The notes beneath the pieces are model-generated. The model had not been told where the DNA came from, searched no databases, and saw only the letters and a list, made by a program, of their open reading frames with translations. Below are positions 22,644 through 34,330 of a stretch of 64,000 nucleotides of DNA, piece by piece. This DNA is from Halocaridina rubra (Eukaryota > Arthropoda > Malacostraca > Decapoda > Atyidae), in contig JAXCGZ010001909.1 in the NCBI GenBank assembly GCA_037179515.1, forward strand, positions 87,001 to 151,000, given 5' to 3'. The translations under genes were made by a program, and so were the position numbers. Position 1 is the stretch's first letter, and each line of letters opens with the position of its first letter.

Positions 22644-24194
22644 CTGCAGATAACAATTAATGGCACTATTTTTCTTAGCAAGAGATTGTTAAGATTACTG
22701 CATGAGCAAACAGATCTCAACAGAGTGGTACACAGTATTAAGAATCATTGCAATGGATGACTGAATACTACCTTGTGTAAACATTTGCTAATACTACACT
22801 TTTACCTTGAAATTGGACAAAAACTTTCGTTTTTGGTTCCATGAAAACAGACCTACTACTTAAAGAGATAATATATCAATATAATATACAGCATTCAGGA
22901 ATGCCTTCAAGCATTTCATACAATTATATTGTTTTCTTATACACTGTGGAGCTGAACCGAGGACCAATAGAACAGAACTAAGCTTAGACTCCTGTTTTTA
23001 GTGGTCTAAGTTTCGATTCCCTACCACAGGCTGTGAAACAAATTTGGAATCAAATAGTATAATTTAATACGCAGATGTTTTTCTGAGCAATCTACATTAT
23101 ATTAACAGAGTGGCTAAATGCCCTTAAAATATTAAACTTTCTAAGTGGCAATTAAACTGTATGTCAAGGAACTGCTAATGTATTTCACATTGAGTACAGA
23201 ACAGACATAATATTTTTTTGCAATAACCTGATCAAAATGATTTCTCCAGAAAACGCTGAAAACAAAGGCACCTCCACTAAAATTTTCAATTTAGTATACC
23301 TACCCAAACCCATGGGAATAATTTTAATACACTCTGTATAACTTACGTTTAAGCTACATCATATTTTTTTAATATCTATCTCTGTGTTTGGTTATACTTA
23401 TCACTGGGAAATGAGGGTACTGGAAGTATTAATATGTCATATCCATAAAGCTCTTCATTCTGTTACAAATTATCATTAACTTACTATTGTTGTACACTCC
23501 TGCTTAAATGTAATCCATTCAGTTTATTTATACTTACTACTCTGAATATCAATTCATTCTGTATCTGGCTGAAGATCTCAGTGAATATACTATGATGTAT
23601 CCTAATATAGTAAGCCAGGAGGTAACAGTACAACAATAATGAAAATTAATTTAGACCAAGATGACACAAGAGAAGTACTGACAAAGGATAGGAATCTAAT
23701 TAGAAAGTTCATTTAAAAAGAGTAAATATGTCCTCGTTTCATTTCCCATTTCAATACAGCAGAATAAAAATCAATACTCAATTAAGCACTGGATGAAAAC
23801 AGAGATGTTTTATGAAAAAGAAGGCCAATCATATCTGAAAGTTCATTTTGAACTCCCACACAGTGTAATTTCACATCATCCTAAATATAAATACTGATAT
23901 ACATTGGTCTCCCTTATCCACAGTCCGAGAATATTAACTGAAATTCCTGAAATAATTAATTTATGATTTAAACCATATTCACATAACTTTCATTAGAGTA
24001 TATAGTTGTATTTATGCAGTTTTACCACCAGTTACTGATGTTCATCTTATGTTATGCCTAAGATATGAATTAAACTATATTGTTGGTATGCACTACGGCA
24101 AAACCATAATGTATACAGAATTTCATATTATCCACAATTTCAGATATCCTGGGGAAGTATCTTTAAACCTTACTCCAGTGGATATGGGGCGTAT
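22644..24194. other. Unique AT-rich sequence, no gene seen
   Basis: No supported coding. A degenerate tRNA-like stretch near 22930-23035 contains AGTTTCGATTCCCT (one mismatch to a B box) but no convincing A box. The segment is downstream of the endophilin stop codon on the minus strand and may be 3' UTR or flank. Confidence 0.45.
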
Positions 24195-24222
24195 ATAATA
24201 TAATATAATATAATATAATATA

Positions 24223-24302
<80 letters not shown>
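24195..24302. repeat. (TATAA)n then (TA)n microsatellite
   Basis: About seven TATAA units followed by about 36 TA units. Confidence 0.97.
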
Positions 24303-24306
<4 letters not shown>

Positions 24307-24476
24307 ACCTTGAAGAATTCACTCAATATTTAATGTAGATAACCCCCTCACGATTTGAAAATGCAAATGGTATAGTGCAATGTACAGTATATCATAGCAA
24401 AACATCGTACAAATAAATTGGTAGTAATCAGCACCCATGGGTTTAAAGTAGAGGTGGAGAGAGTACAGAAAATAAC

Positions 24477-24596
24477 TTATGGTAAGGGAACAGTTACATT
24501 AACATATGAAACTGGGAACATTCCTGTCTTTCCATTTAGAGTTCCTTCGTACCAGTTATCGTCGATCCTTTGAGTAAGAGTAATTGTATCACCCTC
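24477..24596 (-). CDS. EndoA: Endophilin A, last coding exon (C-terminal SH3)
   Basis: Minus-strand exon of 40 codons including the stop TAA. It reads [18 protein letters not shown], then [18 protein letters not shown] and PLP. This is the second half of an SH3 domain with the conserved DDNWYEG tryptophan and the FPxSYV ligand-binding motif, ending as insect endophilin A does. The acceptor is a textbook TTTTATTTTTCAG/GAG, in phase 0. It joins in frame to the exon at 31355-31470 (...GELAFN|EGD...). Endophilin A is a cytosolic N-BAR/SH3 protein that bends membrane in synaptic-vesicle endocytosis; its SH3 binds proline-rich regions of dynamin and synaptojanin (family knowledge). Both exons are intact. 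Confidence 0.92.
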   Translation of the reverse strand, partial: EGDTITLTQRIDDNWYEGTLNGKTGMFPVSYVNVTVPLP

Positions 24597-25998
24597 CTGA
24601 AAAATAAAATTACAGGGTAGAGTTGTATATCCAAGAAATGTCACAGTGTGTAATTAAAATAGAGCTTTTTGTATGAACTTAAGTTTTTTCATGGCATTGA
24701 TGATATACAGTGTTACAAGATATTCATTTCATTCAAATGGAAATATATAAAAATGTCTAAGTACTATGCATGATCTGCATTTGTATGATGATTTACTTTA
24801 CGTCAGGGACACCCTTTTCTACTAAGGGCTACGACGGCACCTTCTTTTGAAGGACATTGGCTTTGGCAAGTGTGACTGTTACCCTGAGTGAATACCCTTA
24901 CACCAATCATCGCCATCTGTATTACAGTTCCAGTATCCTGGATTAAACATATCAATAAATATTAAGAGTTTCATCAATATTACAGCTCCATGGAGGGTAC
25001 AGATATGTAACCCTTCCTTACGTATTGAATATATTTCTGGAGGTATGAGTTGTGCATGCATGCCTCTCATAAAGTCATAACGTCAGTTCACTCATTGCAT
25101 TCTAAGCTGTTATATATTAACTCCGTATGCAAAAGGAGTTTCCATATTATTATTATATTATGAAATTAGTCTCTCTCATTGGACTACAGTGTTCTATGCA
25201 ACTTTCTGCTGAGTATTTTTACAGATAATATATTCTTTCTTTGATTAAGCTCAGTAAAAAATCATATACAGTATTTGAACTTTTCGTTTTATTCAATAAA
25301 TCAAATGTGTATCTCAGCTGTACCATTTTATACATCTATTTATATATTTTTTACAGAGTTCATTCAAATTTATCTGCATCTCTGTTGTTGAAGATATAAT
25401 CAAAATATTACCCAATTTTTTTAGACATTAAAGTGGCAATTTATTCACTCACTCCCACAAATTAAAAGATCATTAAAAATATATTCATGCTCCATTATGT
25501 TCTTGAAGCCAATTTTCTTAAGAGTGCAAAAAAAATCACGGATCTCAATATTATTCTTTTCATTAATGGATTCAGTAAAGCAAGTACAATTATTAAAAGG
25601 TACCGAATACTGTATTTTGCATAAATGTAGAACAAGTATTAAGCTATGAAGTGTATATTTCAAAACTGCATAGAAATACACATAAATTACCAGGTTTCAG
25701 GTTATTAGTCACGAAAACCTCCTTGTTTAGTTGCTCTATGACAAAACTGAAATAACTATGGAAGAGTCCATTTTCTTGAGAGATGTTGATATACTCAACC
25801 CTCAATTTAATGGACAAGTAGAAGGGACCTTGTTCCATTAAATCCAATAGTCCAATGTTCAAGAATTGGGGTCTGTAGTGGGAACAATTACTTTCCAAAA
25901 ATAAGAGGAATAATACTTTTAATCAAGCACAACATCCAAAGTGACAATGTAAAATAAATGTACACTGTAAATAAGCTCAACATGTTAATTTGTGTGTG
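24597..25998 (-). other. Endophilin intron, part 3' to the LINE-A insertion
   Basis: AT-rich intronic sequence without other supported features. A hairpin-forming stretch near 25802-25843 (TTTAATGGACAAG ... CTTGTTCCATTAAA) could be a MITE remnant. Confidence 0.6.
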
Positions 25999-26088
25999 TA
26001 ATTACCTAATTGAAATTACCTAATTGTGTTTACGGGAAAGAGCCCAAAGCTCGTATCTTCCCGTTTCCTCATCGGTTCCATTTTGTAC

Positions 26089-28903
26089 TTAGTGATACTT
26101 ATCATACCAGTCCTTAAAACTATTGATTGAGATAGCATTAACTACCTCCTCGCTTGGCGAATTCCAATTATTAACTACTCTTACACTGAAAAAGTATTTC
26201 CTTACATCCTGCAAACAAGTTTTCTTACCAAGCTTCAAACTATGACCTCTAGTTCTAGAGCCTGCCATATCAAAATATCGATCCCTATCCACTCTATCAT
26301 AACCATGAAGAAATTTAAAGACTGTCACCATATCCCTCCTCAATCTTCTAGCTTCGAGTGATGGTAAGTCTAATTCCCTCAGCCTCTCATCATAACTGAG
26401 ATTGCGTATTTCTGGCACCAGTTTCGTGGCATGTCTTTGAACTTTTTCAAGCTTAGCTATGTGCTTTCTCAAGTGCGGATTCTAAAAGGGGGCTGCATAT
26501 TCCAGTTTTGGCCTCAGGTTACATAAATATTTCTAAACATTCACCTATCCTTGTGCCTGATGGCTAAATTACATTTGATAAGAATGCATATGCTGCCCTT
26601 ACTATGCCATTTATATGTATTTCTGCAGACAAATCTGCCAGTATGTTTACTCCTAGATCTCTCTCATTTTCTGTCTCTTGAAGTTGTACTCCAGCCACCG
26701 TGTAGTCAAGCTTGGGCCTTCTTGCACTTGTACCCATTCTCGTTACCTTACATTTTGAAGTATTGAATTTCATTACCCACTTTTCTGACCACTCATGCAG
26801 ATTATTTAGATCCTCCTGAAGTTCTCCACCATTGTTCTCGTTTTTTACTTTCTTCACAATCTTTGCATCATCTGCAAACATATTCATGAATGAATTTACA
26901 CACTCTGGTAGGTCATTTACATATACAAGGAACAAAAGTGGCCCTAAAACTGAACCATGTGGAACTCCACTACTAACTCTTCTCCATTCAGACACTGAGT
27001 GTCTTACTCTAACCCTCTGTTCCCTTCCTTCTAAGAAAGTTTTTATCCATTCCAAAACATTTCCACCTATTCTAGCCATTGATTGCAGCTTCCTAATAAG
27101 TCTCCCATGTGGAACAGTGTCAAACACTTTCTGGAAGTCTAGGAATATGCAATCTGCCCAGCCCTCTCTTTCCTGTAAGATTTGGCTTACCTCATCATAA
27201 AATTCTAATAAGTTTGTTACTGTTGATCTACCTTCTCTGAAGCCATGTTGCCTCACTGACAAAAAGTTGAAGGATTCCAAGTGAAGAGAGATATGTTTCC
27301 TTACTAGTTTCTCCATAACTTTGCAAACTATTCTGGTCAAGGAAACTGGTCTATAGTTCAGAGCCATATCCCTCCTTCCCTTTTTGAAGATAGGTATCAC
27401 ATTTGCTTGTTTCCAGCATCTTGGAATCTCCCCTGACTCCAGTGACTTTTTAAATATGATACTTAGTGCCACTGATATTGAGTTTGCGCATTTTTTAAGC
27501 ACATGAGGAGATATGTCATCAGGACCTGTAGCTTTATGAACATCTAAATCCATCAGCGCTTTGCATACCTCTGTGGCTGTAAGGTTGATGTTCTCTAATA
27601 CCGGCCCTTGAGGTTCTATCACTGCAATCTGAGGGGGTGAGGTATTTTCTACTGTAAATACTGACTGAAACTCCTTGTTCAATTCTTTGCAGATCTCTTC
27701 ATCCGTCTCAGTGATGCTTCCATCAGCTCTCTTTAGCCTTAAAACCTGTTCTTTTACCTTCAGTTTTCCTCTGATAAAGCTGTGGAAAAGCTTGGGATTT
27801 TCTTTAGCCTTCCTGGTGATGTCCCTCTCATAGTCTCTCTCTGCCTCTCTCCTTTTACTTAGGTAGTCATTTCTTGCTCTTTTGTAGGTTTGCCTGGCAG
27901 TTATGTTTTTTCTCCTCCTGTACCTTTTCCAGCATTTGTCTCTCAACTCCTTAGCTCTTTTACACCCATTATCAAACCATTTCTCTCTGGCATGAATTAC
28001 ACCTACTTTGGTGACAGGTATGCAGCAATCTACTATCTTCCCATATTTCTCACAAAGATGTCATACATTTCTTGTACAGATTTGTTGTAAAATAAGGTTC
28101 TCCAGTCAATAACTGCAAAAAGCTCATTCATTTTGATGTAATCTCCTTTCGGATAGTTCCTCCTCATGTCCTCAGTGCCTCTACTCTCAGGAAGAATATC
28201 TTCAATGATATACTCCATCAACAACACACAGTGGTCACTCTTTCCAATTGGTGGTACATACTCAATTTTTTCAATATCCAACATTATCTGTGAACACTAG
28301 ATCAAGTAGTGATGGCTCATCCCCACCCCTGGCCCTTGTTGGTTCCATTACATGTTGGTGTACGAAATTCCCTTGTACGCAATCTAGGAATCTTGCCCCA
28401 AATGAGTCCTCACCACTGTGTGGGTCAAGATTTATCCAATCTATCTCTTTATGATTAAAGTCTCCCATAATCAAAATCCTACATTTTTTTTCCCGTGCCA
28501 TGTTAACAACTGAGTTTATGACTTCAATAGTACCTATATGACTTTCCTCATAAACTTCAAGCCTATTTTGGTTCCTTGGTGGGTTGTATACAACAGTTAT
28601 TATAATGCTCTCTGACCCAGTATTTATGCGAGCAACAAGAAATTCCTTGAACTCACTTTCTATAGCCAAGTTTATTTCTTCAACTTGAATCCTTTCACTT
28701 ATGAGCAGTGCTATCCCTCCACCAGTCCTCTCAGATCTTTCAACCCTTAGTATTCTGAAGCCCTTAGGAAAAACTGTGACACTGTTTATGTCCTCACTCA
28801 ACTTAGTCTCTGTAATTGCTACTATATCTGCCTTACTGTTGTGAATTCTATATTTTAATTCTACTGCCTTACCAGCTAATCCATCAGCACTTGTGTATAA
28901 CAA
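26089..28903 (-). pseudogene. LINE-A ORF2: endonuclease and reverse transcriptase
   Basis: Four frame pieces. 28903-28271 is an APE-like endonuclease (AITETKL, VVYNPP, MGDFNHKEIDW, DLVFTD). 28284-28033 completes it (GKSDHCVLLMEY, the S-D-H motif). 27946-26564, in frame from about 28035, is the RT ([42 protein letters not shown] with His for Gln, FADDAKIVKK). 26472-26089 is the C-terminus. Comparison with 41041-41300 shows the causes: about 2 nt lost near 28270 (AATGTTGGATATTG against AATGTGTTGGTTATTG) and 1 T lost near 28054 (ATCTTTGTGAG against ATCTTTTGTGAG). Another lesion lies near 26520. The encoded enzyme would nick DNA and prime reverse transcription of the element RNA. Confidence 0.9.
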
Positions 28904-28905
28904 TC

Positions 28906-29985
28906 TTAATGAGGCCCCATCCCCTGATCTTCTGTCATTATTTTCTTTATCTCCCCTTTGTCTGGAAGAACTCTGTAATGAAAATTTTTCTTCTCTTCTT
29001 CATTTCTTTCATCATTTAACCTTCTTGTCTCTTGCAACAAGTTTTTGATCTTTCCCATCTCTTCCTGTGTTCTGTATCGTCTAATGAACACTTCTTTGAA
29101 TTCTTGAAGGTCTTTTAGACTTTTTTTTCTCAACAATATTTCCCTACATGTTTCCCCTCTCTCAAAGGTTACTTTTGTTGGTCTCGGCTTTCATTCCCTC
29201 GAGTATTTACCTAGTTGGTGTATGTTTACAATATACTCAGGACCACATACTACTCCAAGCTTTCTTATCAGGTCTACAACCCTAGCTTTATTTTCTTCAA
29301 GTCTCCCCTGCCATGTTGGCTCCTGGGATTCGCTTATGCCTGAGATTACCACTGTCTTCTCCTTATCAAGTGCCTGTCTGATGAGTGGGTTTGCCCTTTC
29401 CATCACAACGTCTTTCATTTTTTCGATTACTGTCTCTTTATAGTCAACTGTTTGTATGTTTTCCAGTGCCACCACCTTTACAGCCTCTTTTACTGCCACA
29501 TTCCCCTTTAGTGCATCAGCAAAGGAAGTTTTCATGGCATCATTTTCCATATTCAGCTCCTGGAACTCTTTTCTGAACTGTTCAATGTTTTCCTTAATCT
29601 GGACATTCCAAGCAGCAATCTCGTCTCTCTCAGAAGAGAGCAGTGAACTAACATCTAATTCCTTTAGGTTGTCATTCAGCTGTTTGTTTTTATCTTCTTG
29701 TTTAGAAATTCTAGATTCTAGTTGACTCTTTTCCCCTTCCAGCTTCTTTATTCTTTTTTCTAGTTCCTCTCTCTCCTGCCCTTGTGCTTTATTTGCTTCC
29801 TCCAAAGATCTTATTTGCTCTCTGAGTGTTTCATTCTCTTTCATTTCTCCATCCATATTCCGAATTTTTTCATCAAGGCTTATAACCATTGCCTCTAAAT
29901 TCTTGATTTTCTGTTTAAGTCTCCTAATGGCTACCCCTCCTACCGACCCATGGATGGGGGAGGTTTGGGACAGAGATGGCCTCAT
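28906..29985 (-). pseudogene. LINE-A ORF1 (coiled-coil protein), one nonsense codon
   Basis: A frame of 359 codons from the ATG of MRPSLSQTSPIHGSVGG, interrupted only by TGA at 29191-29193 (SRE*KPRPTKVTF; a CGA to TGA change would explain it). Residues about 18-150 form a long charged coiled coil (LKQKIKNLEAMVISLDEKI, REQIRSLEEANKAQG, LEKRIKKLEGEKSQLESRI). The second half contains KTVVISGISESQEPTW and RPTKVTFERGETCREIL, like the RRM-like or C-terminal RNA-binding part of other LINE ORF1 proteins. It is presumed to coat element RNA as a trimer (family knowledge). The frame ends just before ORF2 begins. Confidence 0.8.
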
Positions 29986-30089
29986 TTTTATGTTCTCCCT
30001 CTCACAGAATATAGAAAGAAGAAGAGAAAGAGGAAAAAAAAAGAAAGAATGTGAATGTTCGTAACACGGTTGTTCGTAGGTTGGGAAGC

Positions 30090-30440
30090 TTCTATATTTG
30101 GTAATATTGTAAAGGGATTCAAACAAGGTCCTTCACATAACCAAATACATAAAGAAATACAGAAATAAAAACATTAACTTGATATATACATACACAACAC
30201 TGCTGCGTGATGATGTATTCTTCGCCACGCTCAACAAACTGTTCCGCGTGCAAAGATCGTATTTACGTCTATGTATTTGGTAATTTTGCAAATAAATTCA
30301 AACTCGGTTCTTCACAAAACCAAATACATAAAATAACAACATTAACTTGATATATATGCACACAACAATGCCACATGGCGACAAATTCCTCCGCTACGCT
30401 AAACAAACTATTCCATGTGTGTAGTTTGTATATACAACAC
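30090..30440 (-). repeat. Two tandem 5' UTR monomers of LINE-A
   Basis: TTTGGTAATATTGTAAAGGG at about 30096 and TTTGGTAATTTTGCAAATAA at about 30275 begin similar units. Both continue with TTCACATAACCAAATACATA or TTCACAAAACCAAATACATA, then AACATTAACTTGATATATA, then a variable CGCCACGCTCAACAAACTGT or CGCTACGCTAAACAAACTAT block. The offset is about 179 bp. Position upstream of ORF1 and tandem arrangement suggest promoter monomers as in mouse L1; function is inferred. Confidence 0.65.
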
Positions 30441-30611
30441 AAACTACATAGGTCAAAAAAGGTGTTATTAATAATTTTTAGGAGATGCATCGTAACCATA
30501 AAACATTGCAAGTCATGGACATCGTAAACCAAGGACCCCGTATATAATTACTATTATTATTGTGAAACACAAAGCAAATATTAGCCTAATGCACTTTTGC
30601 TCTCTCTCAAA

Positions 30612-30672
30612 CACATTATTATTATTATTATTATTATCATTATTATTATTATTATAATTATAATTATAATTA

Positions 30673-30712
<40 letters not shown>

Positions 30713-30725
30713 AATTACTATTATA
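30612..30725. repeat. (ATT)n/(ATA)n trinucleotide microsatellite
   Basis: Interrupted ATT repeats with an (ATTATA)n-like centre. The apparent poly-Asn frame on the minus strand is an artefact of the repeat. Confidence 0.95.
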
Positions 30726-31014
30726 TTTGTTTCTGTGATACACTAAGCCGATGGTAACCCAAGGTGCTTTTCATCTCTCTCTCTTGATGCAGTGGCTCTT
30801 GTCCATTGTTGCCATAACTGAAAAATACTACATCTGCCTCTCTAGATTTAGTCCACTTTTTCTGAAAGCCATTAAACCGGGGTAAGATAAATCGAGGGTT
30901 GTGTGTGTGTGTTCCTTCATCATGAATATTTTAGAAGGATCCAGTAAAGATTTGTAAGAGAAATGAATTGTGACTGAGAATTTAAGCTATGAATTTTTGC
31001 CTTAATAATATAGA

Positions 31015-31015
<1 letters not shown>

Positions 31016-31105
<90 letters not shown>
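31016..31105. repeat. (TA)n microsatellite in endophilin intron
   Basis: About 45 TA units, 250 bp from the donor site of exon 31355-31470. Confidence 0.97.
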
Positions 31106-31109
<4 letters not shown>

Positions 31110-31354
31110 AAAGTGGGGCATGGCAATGCTTTATAGTGATAAGTGTGATGTCATTTAAAAGTGGAGAGCAGAAGAGTAAAATAATTGAGGGTTGCTGACT
31201 AGCACCTTTTGCTATCAAAGTAGCCCTATCAACAACGGCCATAAAGTTTTGCAAACAAAAGACCAACAGAACTAAATCAGTCCTGGATTTGGAGATGGAC
31301 ACACAAATTGCACTTCTGGTAACCTTGTAAGGAAGTGAAAAATAGCGTACTTAC

Positions 31355-31470
31355 ATTAAATGCCAATTCTCCTGGATTTTCAGGTTCAAAATCATACAAA
31401 GCCTGTGCTGCTGGAGACTGTATCATAGGAGAGCGAGCAGGGCTCTTCATAGGAGATGGTAAAGGTGATG
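31355..31470 (-). CDS. EndoA: Endophilin A, penultimate exon (linker and start of SH3)
   Basis: A 116-bp exon: two bases completing a split codon, then 38 codons reading SPLPSPMKSPARSPMIQSP, AAQ and ALYDFEPENPGELAFN. The SP-rich linker (SPLPSPM) and the ALYDFEPENPGEL start of the SH3 are hallmarks of arthropod endophilin A. The acceptor is TTACCTCTTTCTTGCAG/CA (phase 1) and the donor AAT/GTAAGT (phase 0). The splice to 24596 gives an unbroken SH3. Asn occupies the position just before EGD where I recall Lys in other endophilins. The gene is cut by the window: N-BAR exons were not found. Confidence 0.92.
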
Positions 31471-33670
31471 CTGCAAGAAAGAGGTAAATTACTAACTGAC
31501 ACAAAGACTGAGCAACACTAAAGAATGACAGAATATGTATTCTACTTTATATAGCCATATGATTACAGACAAGGCTTTTTCAGTAACAGAAGTGTTCCTT
31601 ATCCACACTATTACTATAACAATTAAACAATGCCTTCAACTTGGTAACATTTTCTATAAAGCATTAAAAATATAACAATGTCTTTTATTTACAGTTAATT
31701 TCTTGAGACATTCAGGTTGTTAGATTTATAATGCATATCGTTTTCATAAAAAACTTTATACAGTACTTATTTGCTTATATCTTCTTATGCAGTACTATAT
31801 ATTTTGTATATCTAAAATACAAAAATATTACTGTGTGACTAAAATGGAAAGTTAGCCATATTTTCACCATAATGGTAAAAAGCAGAAAAGTTATAGGACT
31901 GCACATGATAATCAACACGATTACAACACGGCAGAAAGACTTAATATACAGAATTAATGGAGGTCAAAGCAAAAAAATAAGTAAGAAAGACCATCATTAT
32001 ACTCTTACTACTGAACTAAAATTACAATGAAGCATCCATAAAATGAAAAAGTTTATTTATACTCCACAGAATTAATAGCTGCAATTCCGTGTACAGTAGT
32101 CATGACTTTAACAGAAACCAACTTCATAAATTCCATAATAACAGCATTGTTTTGTTGATAAGAAAATAAAGTACATTACTGAGATGAAAGATTAGTTATG
32201 GAATCTTATCATATGGATATTCATTTTGAATTTACCTAAATATAATAAATGACTCCATATTTGTCCATAATTTCCCTAAATTTTCTAATTTTTTATCAAA
32301 ATGCCTAAAATTTAATCAAAAAAGCTTTCTCACTACATATCAAAGCTCCATCCGTAAATTACCTCGATAAAATTTTCTGAATAAAGAAAAATGGGTTAGC
32401 TACACTAAACTAATATTATCATCAACATAGAATAATGTAATATTACTATCAACAAGTCTATTTTTATTGTAATTTTTCATGCCCATATGAAATTCATTTA
32501 CATAATGTAATATACTTTTTCTTTATAACTCTTTTGAGTCCACCTGACATTCTAATAGCAATCTAAACTTATATCCTACCGAGACAAGGATATTCTGTAC
32601 AATCTCTGCTCTCCCTTTTAATATTCTTAAAAAATTCATATTATTTTTCAGCAAAAAGAGTGTGAGAGTTTACCAATGAAAAACCTTTTCTAACCTTTTC
32701 TCAGTGTTGATCCTTTTGGGAATGTCTGAAAAACGTTCTTAAATAAATGGTTAAGGGTCCATCTATGGATGAAATATGGGATCTCTAAATGAGTCAGTCA
32801 TACACTTGGGTGTGTAAGTCTTGAGTTAATCTTCTTATCTTTTATTCATAACCACCCAGGACTAGGAGTTAATATGCAATAAGGGAAGCTATAAATATTC
32901 AAGGAGGTAAATAATAAGTATGTGCTAGGTATAGTATATATATCCCTACTGCTAGGTTCTGAAGCTCTTGAATGTTCGAACTTATATATTCTTTGGCTTA
33001 GAGTTTGCTTACCAATCTCTCTGGTTCCCATATAATGGTTTTTATATCTGTCCTCTATGTTTATTCTTGCTATGAGGATTTTAAAACACTACCAAAATAT
33101 TAAACTTATATATCCAATTGACTATTATGAAATACACAAAGCGTGGCCTAATTCCTCCCATACTGACCTCGAGTGGTGGAGGCTCACCAGTTTTTATATC
33201 AATACAAATTTGGATCATTTAAATAAAATTCTTACTAATCTTCCAAGTTGCCACATTCATATGACCTGCTTTTTTAATTTTTTTGTGTGCGAGTTATGAA
33301 GTTATATAAGGATACCCTTCTCTTCACCGTCATTTATAGAAGCTTAGCAAACTTTGAGTGCAACTGCAATTTCTAGCAATCACAGAGCCAATAGAATTTA
33401 TTTCTGATTCATGTTGAGGGATCACTCCCAATGTTTCTAGCATGCCATTCCAATTTTACAAACTGCACATATAAGGGATGGGACAATTTCCAGTGCCTAT
33501 TGCTATAGCTATTGTTTGAGGATTGACTGCATTTCACTGGTATGAGTGAAATAAATTAATGATTTATTTTTATTGTAGCGTGGCCCATGTACTGCCTCTA
33601 GATCTAGTCAGTTTGAAATTATAAAATGTATCTCACTGCTATAAGGCATTGCTTGGAGCAAGTGAGGTAG
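31471..33670 (-). other. Intronic unique sequence, no further exon seen
   Basis: AT-rich sequence upstream of the SH3 exon. Open frames such as 33057-33299 show no domain and no splice context, so I treat this as intron. Confidence 0.5.
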
Positions 33671-33674
33671 AGAA

Positions 33675-33945
33675 CAGGTGTTGAAAGAAGGCTGTTGGAT
33701 AACTTAGATCAGAGAGTCTTGAGATGGTTTGGTCACAAGCAAAGAATGACTGATGAATGACTATCAAAGAGACTTTGGAGAGCAGAAGTAATTAGAGTAA
33801 GGCCAAAAGTAAGACCTGAAATGAGATGGATGAATGAGGTAAAAAGACCATACAAATGGTAGACCAGTGAAGCAGGAAAGAGAGAGTGCAAGAATTTGGA
33901 ATGAGAGGAGAAAGACTGCGTATAGGTGACATGGGCCAAAGGAAT
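33675..33945 (+). pseudogene. LINE C-terminal ORF fragment (WFGH/GRP-type)
   Basis: The plus-strand frame reads LDQRVLRWFGHKQRMTDE, then after one stop LSKRLWRAEVIRVRPKVRPE and MRWMNEVKR. This pattern (RVLRWFGHxxRM ... KRxWRAExxxxRPxxRPxMRWMD) is the conserved C-terminus of a common invertebrate LINE ORF2 class. Three more stops follow. The element is 5'-truncated, antisense to the host gene, and inactive. Confidence 0.65.
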
Positions 33946-34160
33946 TTGTTGCACCTCCTAGTACAGTAAACTGGGATGATGGGTGTGAAGAGGTTTCCTT
34001 GAGATGAAGCAGTGGGGGTAAACCAGCTGCAGCTGATGGGCCTCACAGTAGATGGTCCTTGACCACTTACACTATCGGCGACCCAAGTAGGTTGATAAGG
34101 GGGGGGGGAATTGTGGCAGTCATTTATCTCCAAGGAGATAAAATGAGTGGTAGAGGTATT

Positions 34161-34330
34161 CAGACGTTCCCCAACTCACAAACGAGTTACTTTCCGAATG
34201 GCTGTTCATATCCTGAGTTGTTCATAAGTGGATATTTTGTAAGTGCAGTACTGTATTGGGTGTACAGTATATGTCACCCAAACATTCCTACATCATATAT
34301 GTAACATAATAAAGTTTAGTTTGAACATAA
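34161..34330 (+). mobile_element. MITE end, CAGACnnTCCCC family
   Basis: CAGACGTTCCCCAACTCACA resembles the terminal sequence of elements at 39434 and 50790, followed by a similar interior (GTTCATAAGTGGATATTTTG, also at 39611). The right end is not resolved. Confidence 0.5.

Larger units (their letters stand above)
25999..30440 (-). mobile_element. LINE-A, nearly full-length copy in an endophilin intron
   Basis: A minus-strand non-LTR retrotransposon of about 4.4 kb, in the same orientation as the host gene. Order 5' to 3': two about 179-bp 5' UTR monomers (30440-30090), ORF1 (29985-28906), ORF2 with APE-type endonuclease and reverse transcriptase (28903-26089), the family 3' UTR, and two tail units (about 26030-25999). 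The 5' end at about 30440 is estimated from the end of the second monomer. I could not find a target-site duplication. It carries several frameshifts and one ORF1 stop, so it is inactive, but it defines the complete structure of the family. Confidence 0.88.

Noticed and set aside
22930..23035. tRNA-derived SINE
   Set aside because: A B-box-like sequence is visible, but the A box and element borders are not.
26832..27200. 122-codon plus-strand frame across the LINE
   Set aside because: Antisense shadow of the reverse transcriptase ORF; the same shadow appears at 900-1106 and 5955-6287 in other LINE copies.
30513..30743. Poly-asparagine frame
   Set aside because: Translation of (ATT)n repeats within an intron.
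33057..33299. 80-codon open frame as a host exon
   Set aside because: No domain, no splice context and AT-driven composition.
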